Part shown: positions 16,228 to 23,861 of the stretch, piece by piece
How the letters are laid out: each line of letters starts with the position of its first letter
Position numbering within the stretch: the stretch's first letter is position 1
NCBI GenBank assembly: GCA_964522105.1
Contig: CAZFVA010000016.1
Coordinates: 15,392-79,391, forward strand
Direction of reading: 5' to 3'
DNA from: JAGOFO01 sp964522105
GTDB lineage: Bacteria; Myxococcota_A; UBA9042; DTJE01
Length of the DNA stretch: 64,000 nt
Translations under genes and position numbers: made by a program
Notes under the pieces: generated by a model
What the model was told of the DNA's origin: nothing
The model's database searches: none
What the model saw: only the letters and a program-made list of their open reading frames with translations

Positions 16228-16932
16228 ATGAAAAACGTAATTATTCACGGTCTTCTGGGAATCATTGTTCTGGTCGCTTCAACATGGACTGTCTGTTCAT
16301 GGCTGAAGGCTGCAGATGCCAGGGCGAAAGAGGCTTTTTCCGAAGAAAAGAAAGAAGTTGCCGCTGTTGCTGCTGCCGCTGATGAAGACTTCTGCACACC
16401 CGACCTGCGCGTGATTTTGAAGCGCGTCCTGACTTCCTGCGGTATCGCAAAGGAAGTTGGCGGACGCGGGTGCAAGCCCCTTGACGCAGCGAACGTTGCA
16501 GCCATGAGTGGCGGCGACTTTAACGCGCTGTTCAAGCCGATGGCCGAGCGTGCATCGATTATTCAGTTTGATATGAATTCATTTACTCTTGATGACGCTG
16601 CAAAGGCGATGATTGACAATTCGTTTGCCGATCGCCGTGGCGCTTCGTACTTCCTGATCGTGTCGCGCGCGTCGCCTGAAGGTTCGGTTGATGCCAATCG
16701 CGAGCTTTCTGAAAAGCGTGCCTCGGCGCTTTATGATCATCTGAAGGAACTGCAGAAGCCGATTAAAGATTCTGATTTTGATCAGGTCGCGGGCATGCTC
16801 TGGCTTGGTGAAGAATTTGCTCAGCTTGAAGACGAATTCTGCGGCTGGAATCGCTCACGTCCAGATGCTCCGTGCACTGCCAACGAACTGAACCGTTCGG
16901 CCTTTGTCACCTGGATTGACTGCAGACTCTAA
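16228..16932 (+). CDS. membrane-anchored OmpA-like C-terminal domain protein
   Basis: The 234-residue protein has an N-terminal membrane anchor (about 4-28) and an Ala/Glu-rich linker. Its C-terminal half resembles the OmpA/MotB peptidoglycan-binding fold (IQFDMNSFTLDDAAKAMID and LSEKRASALYDHL are the typical first strand and helix). Several cysteines (CTPDL, SCGIA, GCKPL, EFCGW, APCTA, IDCRL) are unusual for this fold and may form disulfides. It lies 2 bp downstream of the VKOR gene, so it is probably a partner or substrate of that redox system. The peptidoglycan-binding role is inferred from the fold, and the ligand residues are only partly conserved. Confidence 0.7.
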   Translation: MKNVIIHGLLGIIVLVASTWTVCSWLKAADARAKEAFSEEKKEVAAVAAAADEDFCTPDLRVILKRVLTSCGIAKEVGGRGCKPLDAANVAAMSGGDFNALFKPMAERASIIQFDMNSFTLDDAAKAMIDNSFADRRGASYFLIVSRASPEGSVDANRELSEKRASALYDHLKELQKPIKDSDFDQVAGMLWLGEEFAQLEDEFCGWNRSRPDAPCTANELNRSAFVTWIDCRL

Positions 16933-16946
16933 AAGGCATCACTACC

Positions 16947-17591
16947 ATGCGAAGCGTAACTTTGATTTCAGGGGTTCTTGTCCTGTGTGTGACTGTGATT
17001 TCCGGATGTGACCAGGTCAAGGCGTACCTGGACCAACCCTCGGTCAAGGCCGATTCGCGGCCTTCGGGGCAGGTTCCCCGTGTGAATGTTGCTGTACAGC
17101 AGGTTAAGCATTCGGCGGTTCGTGAAGGCTGGTGTACGAAGACGTACGCCCCGGGCGAAGGTCCTGTAGCAACCCTGCCAGCGACTGAAACGGTTGTTGA
17201 AGGTCCGGTGGTTGTATCCGGCCGTCCGCAATGGATCAATATCTGGGCAACCTGGTGCAAGCCGTGCGTTTACGAGATGCCGTTAATCATGCGGTGGCGC
17301 GACGCCCGTCTTGGCGTTGAAACAGACATTTCGCTTCAATTCGTATCGGCAGACGAGAATCCGGCGATTCTAAGATCATTCCTGTCGCGGCACGCTGACT
17401 TCAGGACTTCCAGGCACGAACGTATTTCAACGGCGGGTCAGCTTCCGGGATTGCTCAAGACCCTGCAACTTCCCGAAACCACAGCGTTACCTGTTCATAT
17501 TTTCACCGGTCGAGACGGCCGAATCGTCTGTATCCGCGATGGTGGCGTTGCCGAGTCCGACCTGCCGATCGTCCGCGATCTTCTTCAATAG
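16947..17591 (+). CDS. TlpA-like thioredoxin-fold lipoprotein
   Basis: Periplasmic thiol-disulfide oxidoreductase. The lipoprotein signal ends ISGC (Cys21). A linker of about 70 residues leads into a thioredoxin fold with WATWCKPC (C104/C107) and a cis-Pro loop (TALPVHIF). WCxPC with an upstream anchor is characteristic of TlpA/ResA-type reductants, which keep specific periplasmic thiols reduced. As the third gene of the VKOR operon it could act as the opposing, substrate-specific arm or as an isomerase. Which direction it works in cannot be told from sequence. Confidence 0.85.
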   Translation: MRSVTLISGVLVLCVTVISGCDQVKAYLDQPSVKADSRPSGQVPRVNVAVQQVKHSAVREGWCTKTYAPGEGPVATLPATETVVEGPVVVSGRPQWINIWATWCKPCVYEMPLIMRWRDARLGVETDISLQFVSADENPAILRSFLSRHADFRTSRHERISTAGQLPGLLKTLQLPETTALPVHIFTGRDGRIVCIRDGGVAESDLPIVRDLLQ

Positions 17592-17631
17592 TTCTGACGC
17601 ATTCATCGCCAGTTAATAACATGCAGAAAAA

Positions 17632-17661
17632 TTGACGGAATCCAGCCGCTGACCTTATCTT
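17632..17661 (+). promoter_or_regulatory. putative promoter of the tusA-dsrE operon
   Basis: TTGACG at 17632-17637, then 17-18 nt, then TTATCT/TATCTT at 17655-17661. It lies 50 nt ahead of the tusA start, with GGGGGG at 17693-17698 as a possible ribosome site. Confidence 0.45.
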
Positions 17662-17710
17662 ATCAAGATGTTAGGTTCCACGTGATATTTCAGGGGGGCA
17701 TGGGAATAAA

Positions 17711-17968
17711 ATGACACCAATAGACACAAAGAACGTGAATCTGGTCGAACTGGACTGCAAAGGGCTGAAGTGCCCGCGCCCGATTATCGAGGTCGCGAAA
17801 CTGGCCCGCACAGCCACTCCGGATATGGTTTTGCGAGTGACAGCAGATGATCTGGCGTTTGAAAGCGACATCGACGCATGGTGTGAAACTACCGACACCG
17901 AACTGGTTTCCCTTGAAAAGTCAGGCGGGCAGATTGTCGCAACAATCAGCTTTTCGAAGAGGGGATAG
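17711..17968 (+). CDS. tusA: TusA-family sulfur carrier protein
   Basis: Small cytoplasmic sulfurtransferase of 85 residues. It has the family signature LDCKGLKCPRPIIE, with the persulfide-carrying Cys21 in the CPxP motif and an additional Cys16. TusA proteins take sulfane sulfur from cysteine desulfurases or rhodaneses and hand it to DsrEFH-type partners for tRNA thiolation or dissimilatory sulfur metabolism. Two DsrE-family genes follow at once (2 bp and then 57 bp spacing), the usual pairing for dissimilatory or carrier-type TusA. The exact symbol within the TusA/YedF/SirA family is approximate. Confidence 0.85.
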   Translation: MTPIDTKNVNLVELDCKGLKCPRPIIEVAKLARTATPDMVLRVTADDLAFESDIDAWCETTDTELVSLEKSGGQIVATISFSKRG

Positions 17969-17970
17969 TT

Positions 17971-18552
17971 TTGATGACAGTGGAAACAGGTAATCTGTCG
18001 CTTGAACAGCGCGTGGCTGACCTTGAAATCAAACTTGCCGATGCGCAGAAAAGCATAGACGCCCAGAATATTAACGACTGCGTCTGCCTGGTCTGTTTCA
18101 GCGGGGAATGGGACAAACTGTTCGCTGCGATGACGATTGCGAACGGCGCGCTGGCTCTTGGTCAGGAAGTGCACATGTTTTTCACTTTCTGGGCCATGAA
18201 CGCGCTGCGCGAACCTGGTAAAGCACAAAGTAAAGGCAAGTCGCTTCCACAGTCGATGCTTGGCGCGATGCTGCCGACCGGCGCAATGAAGTCACAGCTG
18301 TCAAAGATGCATTTCATGGGCCTTGGCAAGAAGATGCTGCAGGGCATCATGGCCAAGTCCGGCGTGGATGATATTGACCGCCTGATGGCCGATGCAAAGG
18401 AACTTGGCGGGCATTTCTATGTCTGCGAAACGACCTTTGATCTGTTCGGTTTGAAAAGTGAAGAACTGGCTGACGGTGAAACAATGGGCCATTGCGGCGT
18501 GGCGACGTTCCTTTCAATCGCCTTGAAAAGCCGCGTGACTCTGTTCATCTGA
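17971..18552 (+). CDS. DsrE2-like (DsrE/F/H superfamily) protein
   Basis: The 193-residue protein has an N-terminal coiled segment (LSLEQRVADLEIKLADAQ). The DsrE-like alpha/beta fold follows: a CLVCFSGEWDKLFAAMTIANGALALG start, a long middle insertion rich in Met/Gly/Lys (GLGKKMLQGIMAKSG), and late cysteines VCETTF and GHCGVATF. The length and the FTFWAMNALR motif fit the membrane-associated DsrE2 group that often sits next to TusA. Proposed role: receiving or passing persulfide sulfur from TusA. It follows tusA by 2 bp and is almost certainly co-transcribed. Confidence 0.8.
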   Translation: MMTVETGNLSLEQRVADLEIKLADAQKSIDAQNINDCVCLVCFSGEWDKLFAAMTIANGALALGQEVHMFFTFWAMNALREPGKAQSKGKSLPQSMLGAMLPTGAMKSQLSKMHFMGLGKKMLQGIMAKSGVDDIDRLMADAKELGGHFYVCETTFDLFGLKSEELADGETMGHCGVATFLSIALKSRVTLFI

Positions 18553-18609
18553 TTATGGGTTGGCATTTCGCTGACATTTGACAATGACACCAGCATCCGG
18601 GGGGATATC

Positions 18610-18993
18610 GTGAGCAAAGAAGTTGATACCGTACTTGTCCTTACTACCGGCAAACAGGACCGTGGCACGCGTGCGACCCTGGCATTTTCCTGGGGATGTG
18701 CGGCACTGGCCATGGGTCAGTCGGCTTCAATATTCCTGACAATGGACGGAACTGTCTGGTCGATGCAGGGCTCGATGTCCAAAATTACGGTTGCCGGTTT
18801 CGACTCCCTCGAAACGTACTACGAACAGTTTGTCGAACTTGGCGGCGAGATACTGGTATGTGGACCGTGCGCTCAGTACTACTGTTCGATGCCGGATACC
18901 GGTGATGCCAGACCGCAGGGCGAAGCTAAAATGGTCGGGCTTGCCACCATAGTTTCGAAGATTGGGTCAAACACCAAGGTAATAACTTTATGA
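18610..18993 (+). CDS. DsrE-family protein
   Basis: The 127-residue protein of the DsrE/F fold starts at GTG 18610, behind a GGGGGGAT box. The Rossmann-like start is VLVLTTGKQDRGTRATLAFSW, and a Cys cluster CGPCAQYYC near residue 87 provides candidate sulfur-carrying thiols. Second DsrE-type gene of the tusA operon. Its stop overlaps the start of the diguanylate cyclase by 4 bp (ATGA), so the sulfur-relay and c-di-GMP genes are translationally coupled. Confidence 0.8.
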   Translation: MSKEVDTVLVLTTGKQDRGTRATLAFSWGCAALAMGQSASIFLTMDGTVWSMQGSMSKITVAGFDSLETYYEQFVELGGEILVCGPCAQYYCSMPDTGDARPQGEAKMVGLATIVSKIGSNTKVITL

Positions 18994-20138
18994 GCCTGAA
19001 AAAGAAGTTACAACCCGGGCCGGAAGTAGATGATTTTGATATCACTGTTTTCAATCAGTACATACCGGACATTGCGACCGCGGCCCGCCGGATTGCGCAG
19101 TTGCAGGTTGCCCTGCGTCGTGCTCACGCTGACTTCAAGACGATGGAAGAACGTACGCGCAAGGATCGCGACGCGCTGAAGCATCTGGTCAGGCAGCGGG
19201 ACGAACAGCAGTTACTGGCGCACGGTCTTGCCAGGGCGAACGCTGAAAGTGCTGAATTGATGGTCGAGCTCGAGATGAAAAATCGCGAGCTTCAGGAAAC
19301 TAACGTCGAAATCGCACGCGCCAATGCTCACGCGTCTGAATTGATGGTTACGCTCGAGATTAAAGACGATTCAATATCCAAACTGAACAAATCGTTGTCA
19401 TCCGCAAATGTGCGGGCTGCGCAGTTGCTTGCCGAGCGCGAAATGAGGCTTGAAGAGCTGGATAAGGTCAACAAGCGCCTGAAAAGCGAAGTCATCGAAC
19501 GTAAAAAAGCACAGAAAGAACTGGCCCACCTTGCTGAAGAACTTAAGGCGGCCAACGCGAATCTGGACCGTCTGGCGACTGTAGATACGCTGACTGATCT
19601 TTTGAACCGGCGTGGCCTGCAGCGCAGTCTGGATATGGAACTGTCGCGTGTTCAGCGCCTGGGGACGACGATCGGCGTGATTTTCGTTGATATCGATGAT
19701 TTCAAGACGTTCAATGACGCCTGGGGTCACGCTGTCGGCGATCAGGTTCTGGTCGAGATCACTAATAGATTCAAGCAGTGTCTGCGTGCGTCGGATTTTC
19801 TGGGGCGTATCGGTGGTGACGAATTCATGGCGATTCTTCCGGTCATCACCGAAGACGTGCTGCTGGCGGTAGCTGAACGCATCAGAACTGAAGTTGCGTC
19901 TACGCCGCTGGTTGTGGTGCCGGAAGAAATTAACGGTACGATCAGTCTGGGCGTCGCGGTTCTCCCCCCGGCAGTATCGAATATTACCGATATTCTGAGG
20001 CTCACCCGCGCGGCATTGAAAAGCAGTAAGAGTGCTGGAAAAAACAAAGTTACTGTAATTGACAGCGCCGAAGCAAAGGCTGCCATAGCAGCTGCCGCCG
20101 CCGCAGTTCCAGCCAGTTCATCTGCATCCAGGAAATAG
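18990..20138 (+). CDS. GGDEF diguanylate cyclase with coiled-coil N-terminus
   Basis: Makes c-di-GMP from two GTP. The 382-residue protein has a long N-terminal coiled coil (about 35-195). It contains two near-duplicate segments, AESAELMVELEMKNREL and HASELMVTLEIKDDSI. The GGDEF domain spans about 200-360, with the active motif GGDEF at 275-279 and an intact inhibitory I-site RASD at 266-269, so feedback-inhibited activity is expected. The C-terminus is a low-complexity Ala/Ser tail. No transmembrane or receiver domain is present; the coiled coil probably mediates dimerisation or partner sensing. It overlaps the DsrE gene by 4 bp and converges on the sugar transferase with a 23-bp gap. Confidence 0.93.
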   Translation: MSLKKKLQPGPEVDDFDITVFNQYIPDIATAARRIAQLQVALRRAHADFKTMEERTRKDRDALKHLVRQRDEQQLLAHGLARANAESAELMVELEMKNRELQETNVEIARANAHASELMVTLEIKDDSISKLNKSLSSANVRAAQLLAEREMRLEELDKVNKRLKSEVIERKKAQKELAHLAEELKAANANLDRLATVDTLTDLLNRRGLQRSLDMELSRVQRLGTTIGVIFVDIDDFKTFNDAWGHAVGDQVLVEITNRFKQCLRASDFLGRIGGDEFMAILPVITEDVLLAVAERIRTEVASTPLVVVPEEINGTISLGVAVLPPAVSNITDILRLTRAALKSSKSAGKNKVTVIDSAEAKAAIAAAAAAVPASSSASRK

Positions 20139-20161
20139 TGCGTCGCGCCTGAATATTGATA

Positions 20162-21081
20162 CTAGACAGCACCCCGCGCGCTGAAAACCGCGCTGAAGGT
20201 CTTCGCGAGCAGCCTTACGTCCATACCGAAGGATTGCATTCTTTTGTACCGGGTGTCCATGCGCATCCAGTCTTCAAAGCCGATCTCGGCGCGTCCGCTG
20301 ACCTGCCAGATGCCTGTGATGCCGCCGACCGTATTCAGTCTGTTGCGGTGCCACGGGTCGTACTTGACGACTTCATCAAGCGTCGGCGGGCGCGGACCTA
20401 CCAGGGACATGTCGCCACACAGCACGTTCCAGAGCTGAGGCAGTTCGTCGATACTGGTCTTGCGCAGAACCCGGCCAAGCGGCGTGATTCTGGGATCCAG
20501 CTTCATCTTGAACACCGGCCCGGAACATTCATTCTGTTCGCTCAACGTGGCCTTCAGCTCTTCCGCGTTCGGGACCATCGTGCGGAATTTGATGAAGTTG
20601 AAAGGTCTGCCACCGGCCCCGGCGCGCTTCTGGACAAAGAACACCGGCCCTTCCGGGCTTGTGATCCTGACCAGCAGCGCCACGCATCCAAGGAACGGAG
20701 CAATGATAACCAGCAGAGTCCCCGCGATCAGTACATCCATGGCCCTTTTCCACCATGGAAGCGGCTGGATCAGAAGATCCTCAAGGTTCTCGGCCCGCTT
20801 TGCCGAGAACCTGTGATCAAAAGGGAGAATGTTCCCGACTTTGTTGACCGTTTTCTGGTTCAGGATGGTGTCCTTGCTGCCCGGAGCCCACATCGCGTCT
20901 TCACCGGCATTACCCTGATACGTGTAGATCAGGTCCGGTACATCCATGTCGATCTTCTGCAGAACCTCGTGGACACGGTCTGCGAAGTGCCTGGAATTTT
21001 CGGCGTTTGTGTCAGGCAGCAGGACTCCGATCTTGAACGGTTCCATCCAGCCGACCTCGTCAGGCAGACGGCGACATTTCA
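20162..21081 (-). CDS. initiating sugar (undecaprenyl-phosphate glycosyl-1-phosphate) transferase, 5' end lost in gap
   Basis: Membrane enzyme that loads the first sugar phosphate onto undecaprenyl phosphate for polysaccharide assembly. The visible C-terminal 306 residues contain a membrane segment (MDVLIAGTLLVIIAPFLGC). The bacterial sugar-transferase domain follows: PVFFVQKRAGAGGRPFNFIKFRTM, KTSIDELPQLWNVLCGDMSLVGPRPP and GITGIWQVSGR. The part nearest the gap (KIGVLLPDTNAENSRHFADRV) looks like a regulatory or nucleotide-binding N-terminal half. The start lies in or beyond the N run at 21082; the apparent frame continuing through the Ns to 21241 is not trustworthy. First gene at the left border of the polysaccharide locus. 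Confidence 0.88.
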
Positions 21082-21181
21082 NNNNNNNNNNNNNNNNNNN
21101 NNNNNNNNNNNNNNNNNNNNNNNNNNNNNNNNNNNNNNNNNNNNNNNNNNNNNNNNNNNNNNNNNNNNNNNNNNNNNNNNN
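21082..21181. other. scaffold gap of 100 N, probably real and of unknown size
   Basis: Unlike the other two N runs, its flanks share no sequence. The sugar-transferase gene loses its 5' end here, and any divergent promoter region or additional gene between it and the phosphodiesterase gene would be hidden. Confidence 0.85.
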
Positions 21182-21283
21182 AAAAACTTTAGGGTTCCCG
21201 GGACGCCATGTTTGATGTCGTCTGTATCTCATTGTCTGCAAACCGGTGATAGGATGGTTCGGGCAGTCTCAGAGCAGGGTTCA

Positions 21284-22450
21284 ATGGGTCGAAACAGCAT
21301 CACAATCTGCGTCTTCATAGATGGCCTCGGCTGGAAAATCCTGGGGGATAATCCATTCCTTGAGGGTCTGTGCCGCAATCGAAAGCCTGTTGATACCCTG
21401 CTAGGATACAGTTCTACGTGCGATCCGACCTACTTGACCGGTGTAAGCCCACAGGAACACAGACATTTCTCGTTCTTTTACTGGGATCCGGCTAATTCGC
21501 CGTTCGGCCTGTTCAGGCTTTTGTCCGTTCTTCCGTCAAGCATATTCGACCGTGGCCGTGTGCGTCACTGGCTGTCGCGCCTGGCCGGTGCAGCCCTTGG
21601 GTACACTGGATACTTCCAGCTTTACAGTGTGCCTTTCAAGTACCTGAAGTTTTTCAACTATTCAGAAAAGAAAGACATTTACCAGCCGGGTGGAATCGTT
21701 GGCGGGCAGCCGACCATTTTTGACCACCTGCGGCGCAACAAGATTCCGCACTTCCTGGCGGACTGGCGCAAATCTGAGGAAGAGAACTTCGCACTGATGC
21801 AAAGGGTGATAGGCGACGGGAAGCCGAAGCTCGCATGGATGTTTTGCGGCGGACTGGATGGAATCCTGCATTGTCAGGGAACCCATGGGTCTGACGTCAG
21901 GAAGAAGCTTGACTGGTACGAAAAGAAGATTACCGAAATTGTCGAGCTTGCCCGTAGCAAATATGATGATGTCCATATCCACGTGTTTTCAGATCACGGC
22001 ATGGCAGATGTAACCGGATCCATTGATCTTATTAGCATGCTGGATGCGACTGGTCTGAAGTTTGGCGTTGATTATGGCGCCATGTTTGATTCAACGATGG
22101 CCCGTTTCTGGTTTTTGAAACCCGACAGTCGCGAACGGATTGCTGAAGTCCTGGCCGGCGTGGCGCAGGGCAGGGTTCTGTCGGAAGACGACCTTGCGCG
22201 ATTTGAATGTAATTTCCCCGGTCATCAGTATGGTGAACTGTTCTTCCTGTGTGACCCGGGCATCCTGATTGTTCCCAGTTTTATGGGCCTGAAGTCGATT
22301 CCGGGTATGCACGGCTATGACCCGGAGCACGTTGATTCGATTGCCATGTACATGACTAATAATGTTGATGGACGTCGCCCGGAAAAGCTCGCGGACATAT
22401 TCGGGGTTGTGATGGACGAGGTCTTTGCGGGGCAGGAACACAAGATCTGA
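21284..22450 (+). CDS. type I phosphodiesterase/nucleotide pyrophosphatase-like (alkaline phosphatase superfamily) enzyme
   Basis: The 388-residue enzyme of the alkaline phosphatase superfamily shows the metal-site motifs in order. These are VFIDGLGW (first Asp), STCDPTYLTG (candidate nucleophile Thr), CGGLDGILH, FSDHGMAD (Asp-His pair) and GMHGYDP (late His). There is no signal peptide or membrane span, suggesting a cytoplasmic location. In a polysaccharide locus it could release or transfer a phosphate-linked group from a nucleotide or lipid intermediate; the substrate is unknown. I chose ATG 21284 because of the CAGGG box just before it; ATG 21254 is possible. It opens a plus-strand operon with the Wzy-like gene 10 bp downstream. 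Confidence 0.78.
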   Translation: MGRNSITICVFIDGLGWKILGDNPFLEGLCRNRKPVDTLLGYSSTCDPTYLTGVSPQEHRHFSFFYWDPANSPFGLFRLLSVLPSSIFDRGRVRHWLSRLAGAALGYTGYFQLYSVPFKYLKFFNYSEKKDIYQPGGIVGGQPTIFDHLRRNKIPHFLADWRKSEEENFALMQRVIGDGKPKLAWMFCGGLDGILHCQGTHGSDVRKKLDWYEKKITEIVELARSKYDDVHIHVFSDHGMADVTGSIDLISMLDATGLKFGVDYGAMFDSTMARFWFLKPDSRERIAEVLAGVAQGRVLSEDDLARFECNFPGHQYGELFFLCDPGILIVPSFMGLKSIPGMHGYDPEHVDSIAMYMTNNVDGRRPEKLADIFGVVMDEVFAGQEHKI

Positions 22451-22460
22451 CAGGGATTGA

Positions 22461-23861
22461 ATGGATTTTAAGACAATAGCATTTGCCCTTGTCGTGATTT
22501 TCGGCGTGCCAATGGTTACGTTGGGCTGTCTTTACTCAACAAAAATAAGGGATTGGGCAATTACGCTCATGGTGTTTTCCCTTGCGCTGGCGGATAAGGG
22601 AAACATCAATTTTTTGTCTAATGCGACGTATCGTGGCCCTGATCGCGGGTTTGAAATCGCGCTGACCGACATCATGGCGTGGGGCATCGGGCTCTATCTG
22701 CTTGTCCAGCGGCGCAATTACAAATGGATTCCCGAGAACACCGTTTTGATGCTTCTGTACTTCGGTGCGGCATTGATTTCTGTTGGAAACTCCCCTGAGC
22801 CGCTTCTGTCTTACTTCACAATATTCAAGATGGTTCGCTGTTACATCCTTTTCGCGGTCTGCGCCAATATCTACCGTCAGAATATTTCCCTTGAGCCGCT
22901 GTGGAAAGGCCTGGTCGCGATAGCGTTTTACATAACGTGGTTCGCCTTGAAGCAGAAGTATCTGGATGGCTATTACCGGATCAAGGCCACGTTCGACCAC
23001 TCCAATTCGGTTCCGTTGTTTTTAAATCAGATGCTGCCGTTGCTTATGGCAATGCTGTTTGTTCATCAGGGCAATCTGAAGAAGAAACTGATTACCGTTG
23101 CAGCATCACTGGCCATGTTGTTCACGGTCGTCATGACATTTTCGCGCGCTGGAATGATTCTGGCCGTTCTAAGTATTCTTGCCGTCGTTTTTGTGGCTAA
23201 TCGCCGGATGAAATCTACGTTTGTCCGTCTGGTTACAATTATAACTCTAGCCGGAATTCTGGCCGGCGGTGCAGTCGCGGCCAATAGCATTATTCAAAGG
23301 TTTCTAGAGGCTCCTGAATCCAGTGCGATGGCCAGAGAAGAGTTCAATCGCGCTGCTGTTCAGATGGCGAATGACAACCCGAACGGCGTCGGTCTGAATC
23401 AGTTTTCAGGGGTTTTGACAAACAATCCGGTGTACCACCGTGGCTTGACCGTCATGGGAAATGAGACGGTCGCCGGTGTCTGCCACGAAGTCTATCTTTT
23501 GACAGCGGCCGAGACTGGCTGGATTGGAATGTACCTGTTTATCTTGATGATTGTCGGGCTTCTGGCCAGACAGGGGTGGGGGGCATTTCGGAACCGCGGC
23601 CCTGACAGCGTAATGATATTCGGGTTTTTCATCGGTGGTTTTATGCTGGCTCTGTCCGGGTTGCTTGAGTGGGTATTCAAGACAAACCCGATTTTGAACG
23701 TCTATATGGTTATGAGCGGATTTTCCGTTGGATATATTGCGCGGTCGCGCCAGGAAATGATGCGTTCGAAGGTCGTGCAGAAAGACACGCAAGACAAAGA
23801 AATCAGTGATGGCGGCGACGTGGATGCAGCCCCGCAGTCCGCCACGGAGGTGCCCGGTTGA
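22461..23861 (+). CDS. O-antigen ligase/polymerase-like (Wzy-type) membrane protein
   Basis: The 466-residue inner-membrane protein has about ten to twelve hydrophobic helices. A large periplasmic loop (about 275-345, after VAANSIIQRFLEAPES) carries the ANDNPNGVGLNQF and CHEVYLLTAAETGWIG segments typical of the O-antigen ligase/polymerase fold. The C-terminal tail is hydrophilic. In a Wzx/Wzy pathway it would polymerise lipid-linked repeat units at the periplasmic face. It sits between the phosphodiesterase and the flippase fusion and overlaps the latter by 4 bp. Polymerase versus ligase cannot be decided from sequence. Confidence 0.82.
   Translation: MDFKTIAFALVVIFGVPMVTLGCLYSTKIRDWAITLMVFSLALADKGNINFLSNATYRGPDRGFEIALTDIMAWGIGLYLLVQRRNYKWIPENTVLMLLYFGAALISVGNSPEPLLSYFTIFKMVRCYILFAVCANIYRQNISLEPLWKGLVAIAFYITWFALKQKYLDGYYRIKATFDHSNSVPLFLNQMLPLLMAMLFVHQGNLKKKLITVAASLAMLFTVVMTFSRAGMILAVLSILAVVFVANRRMKSTFVRLVTIITLAGILAGGAVAANSIIQRFLEAPESSAMAREEFNRAAVQMANDNPNGVGLNQFSGVLTNNPVYHRGLTVMGNETVAGVCHEVYLLTAAETGWIGMYLFILMIVGLLARQGWGAFRNRGPDSVMIFGFFIGGFMLALSGLLEWVFKTNPILNVYMVMSGFSVGYIARSRQEMMRSKVVQKDTQDKEISDGGDVDAAPQSATEVPG

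Noticed and set aside
20156..21241. Plus-strand frame running through the N gap and joining to the phosphodiesterase
   Set aside because: The part before 21182 is antisense to the sugar transferase and crosses unknown sequence; the real phosphodiesterase start is at 21284.
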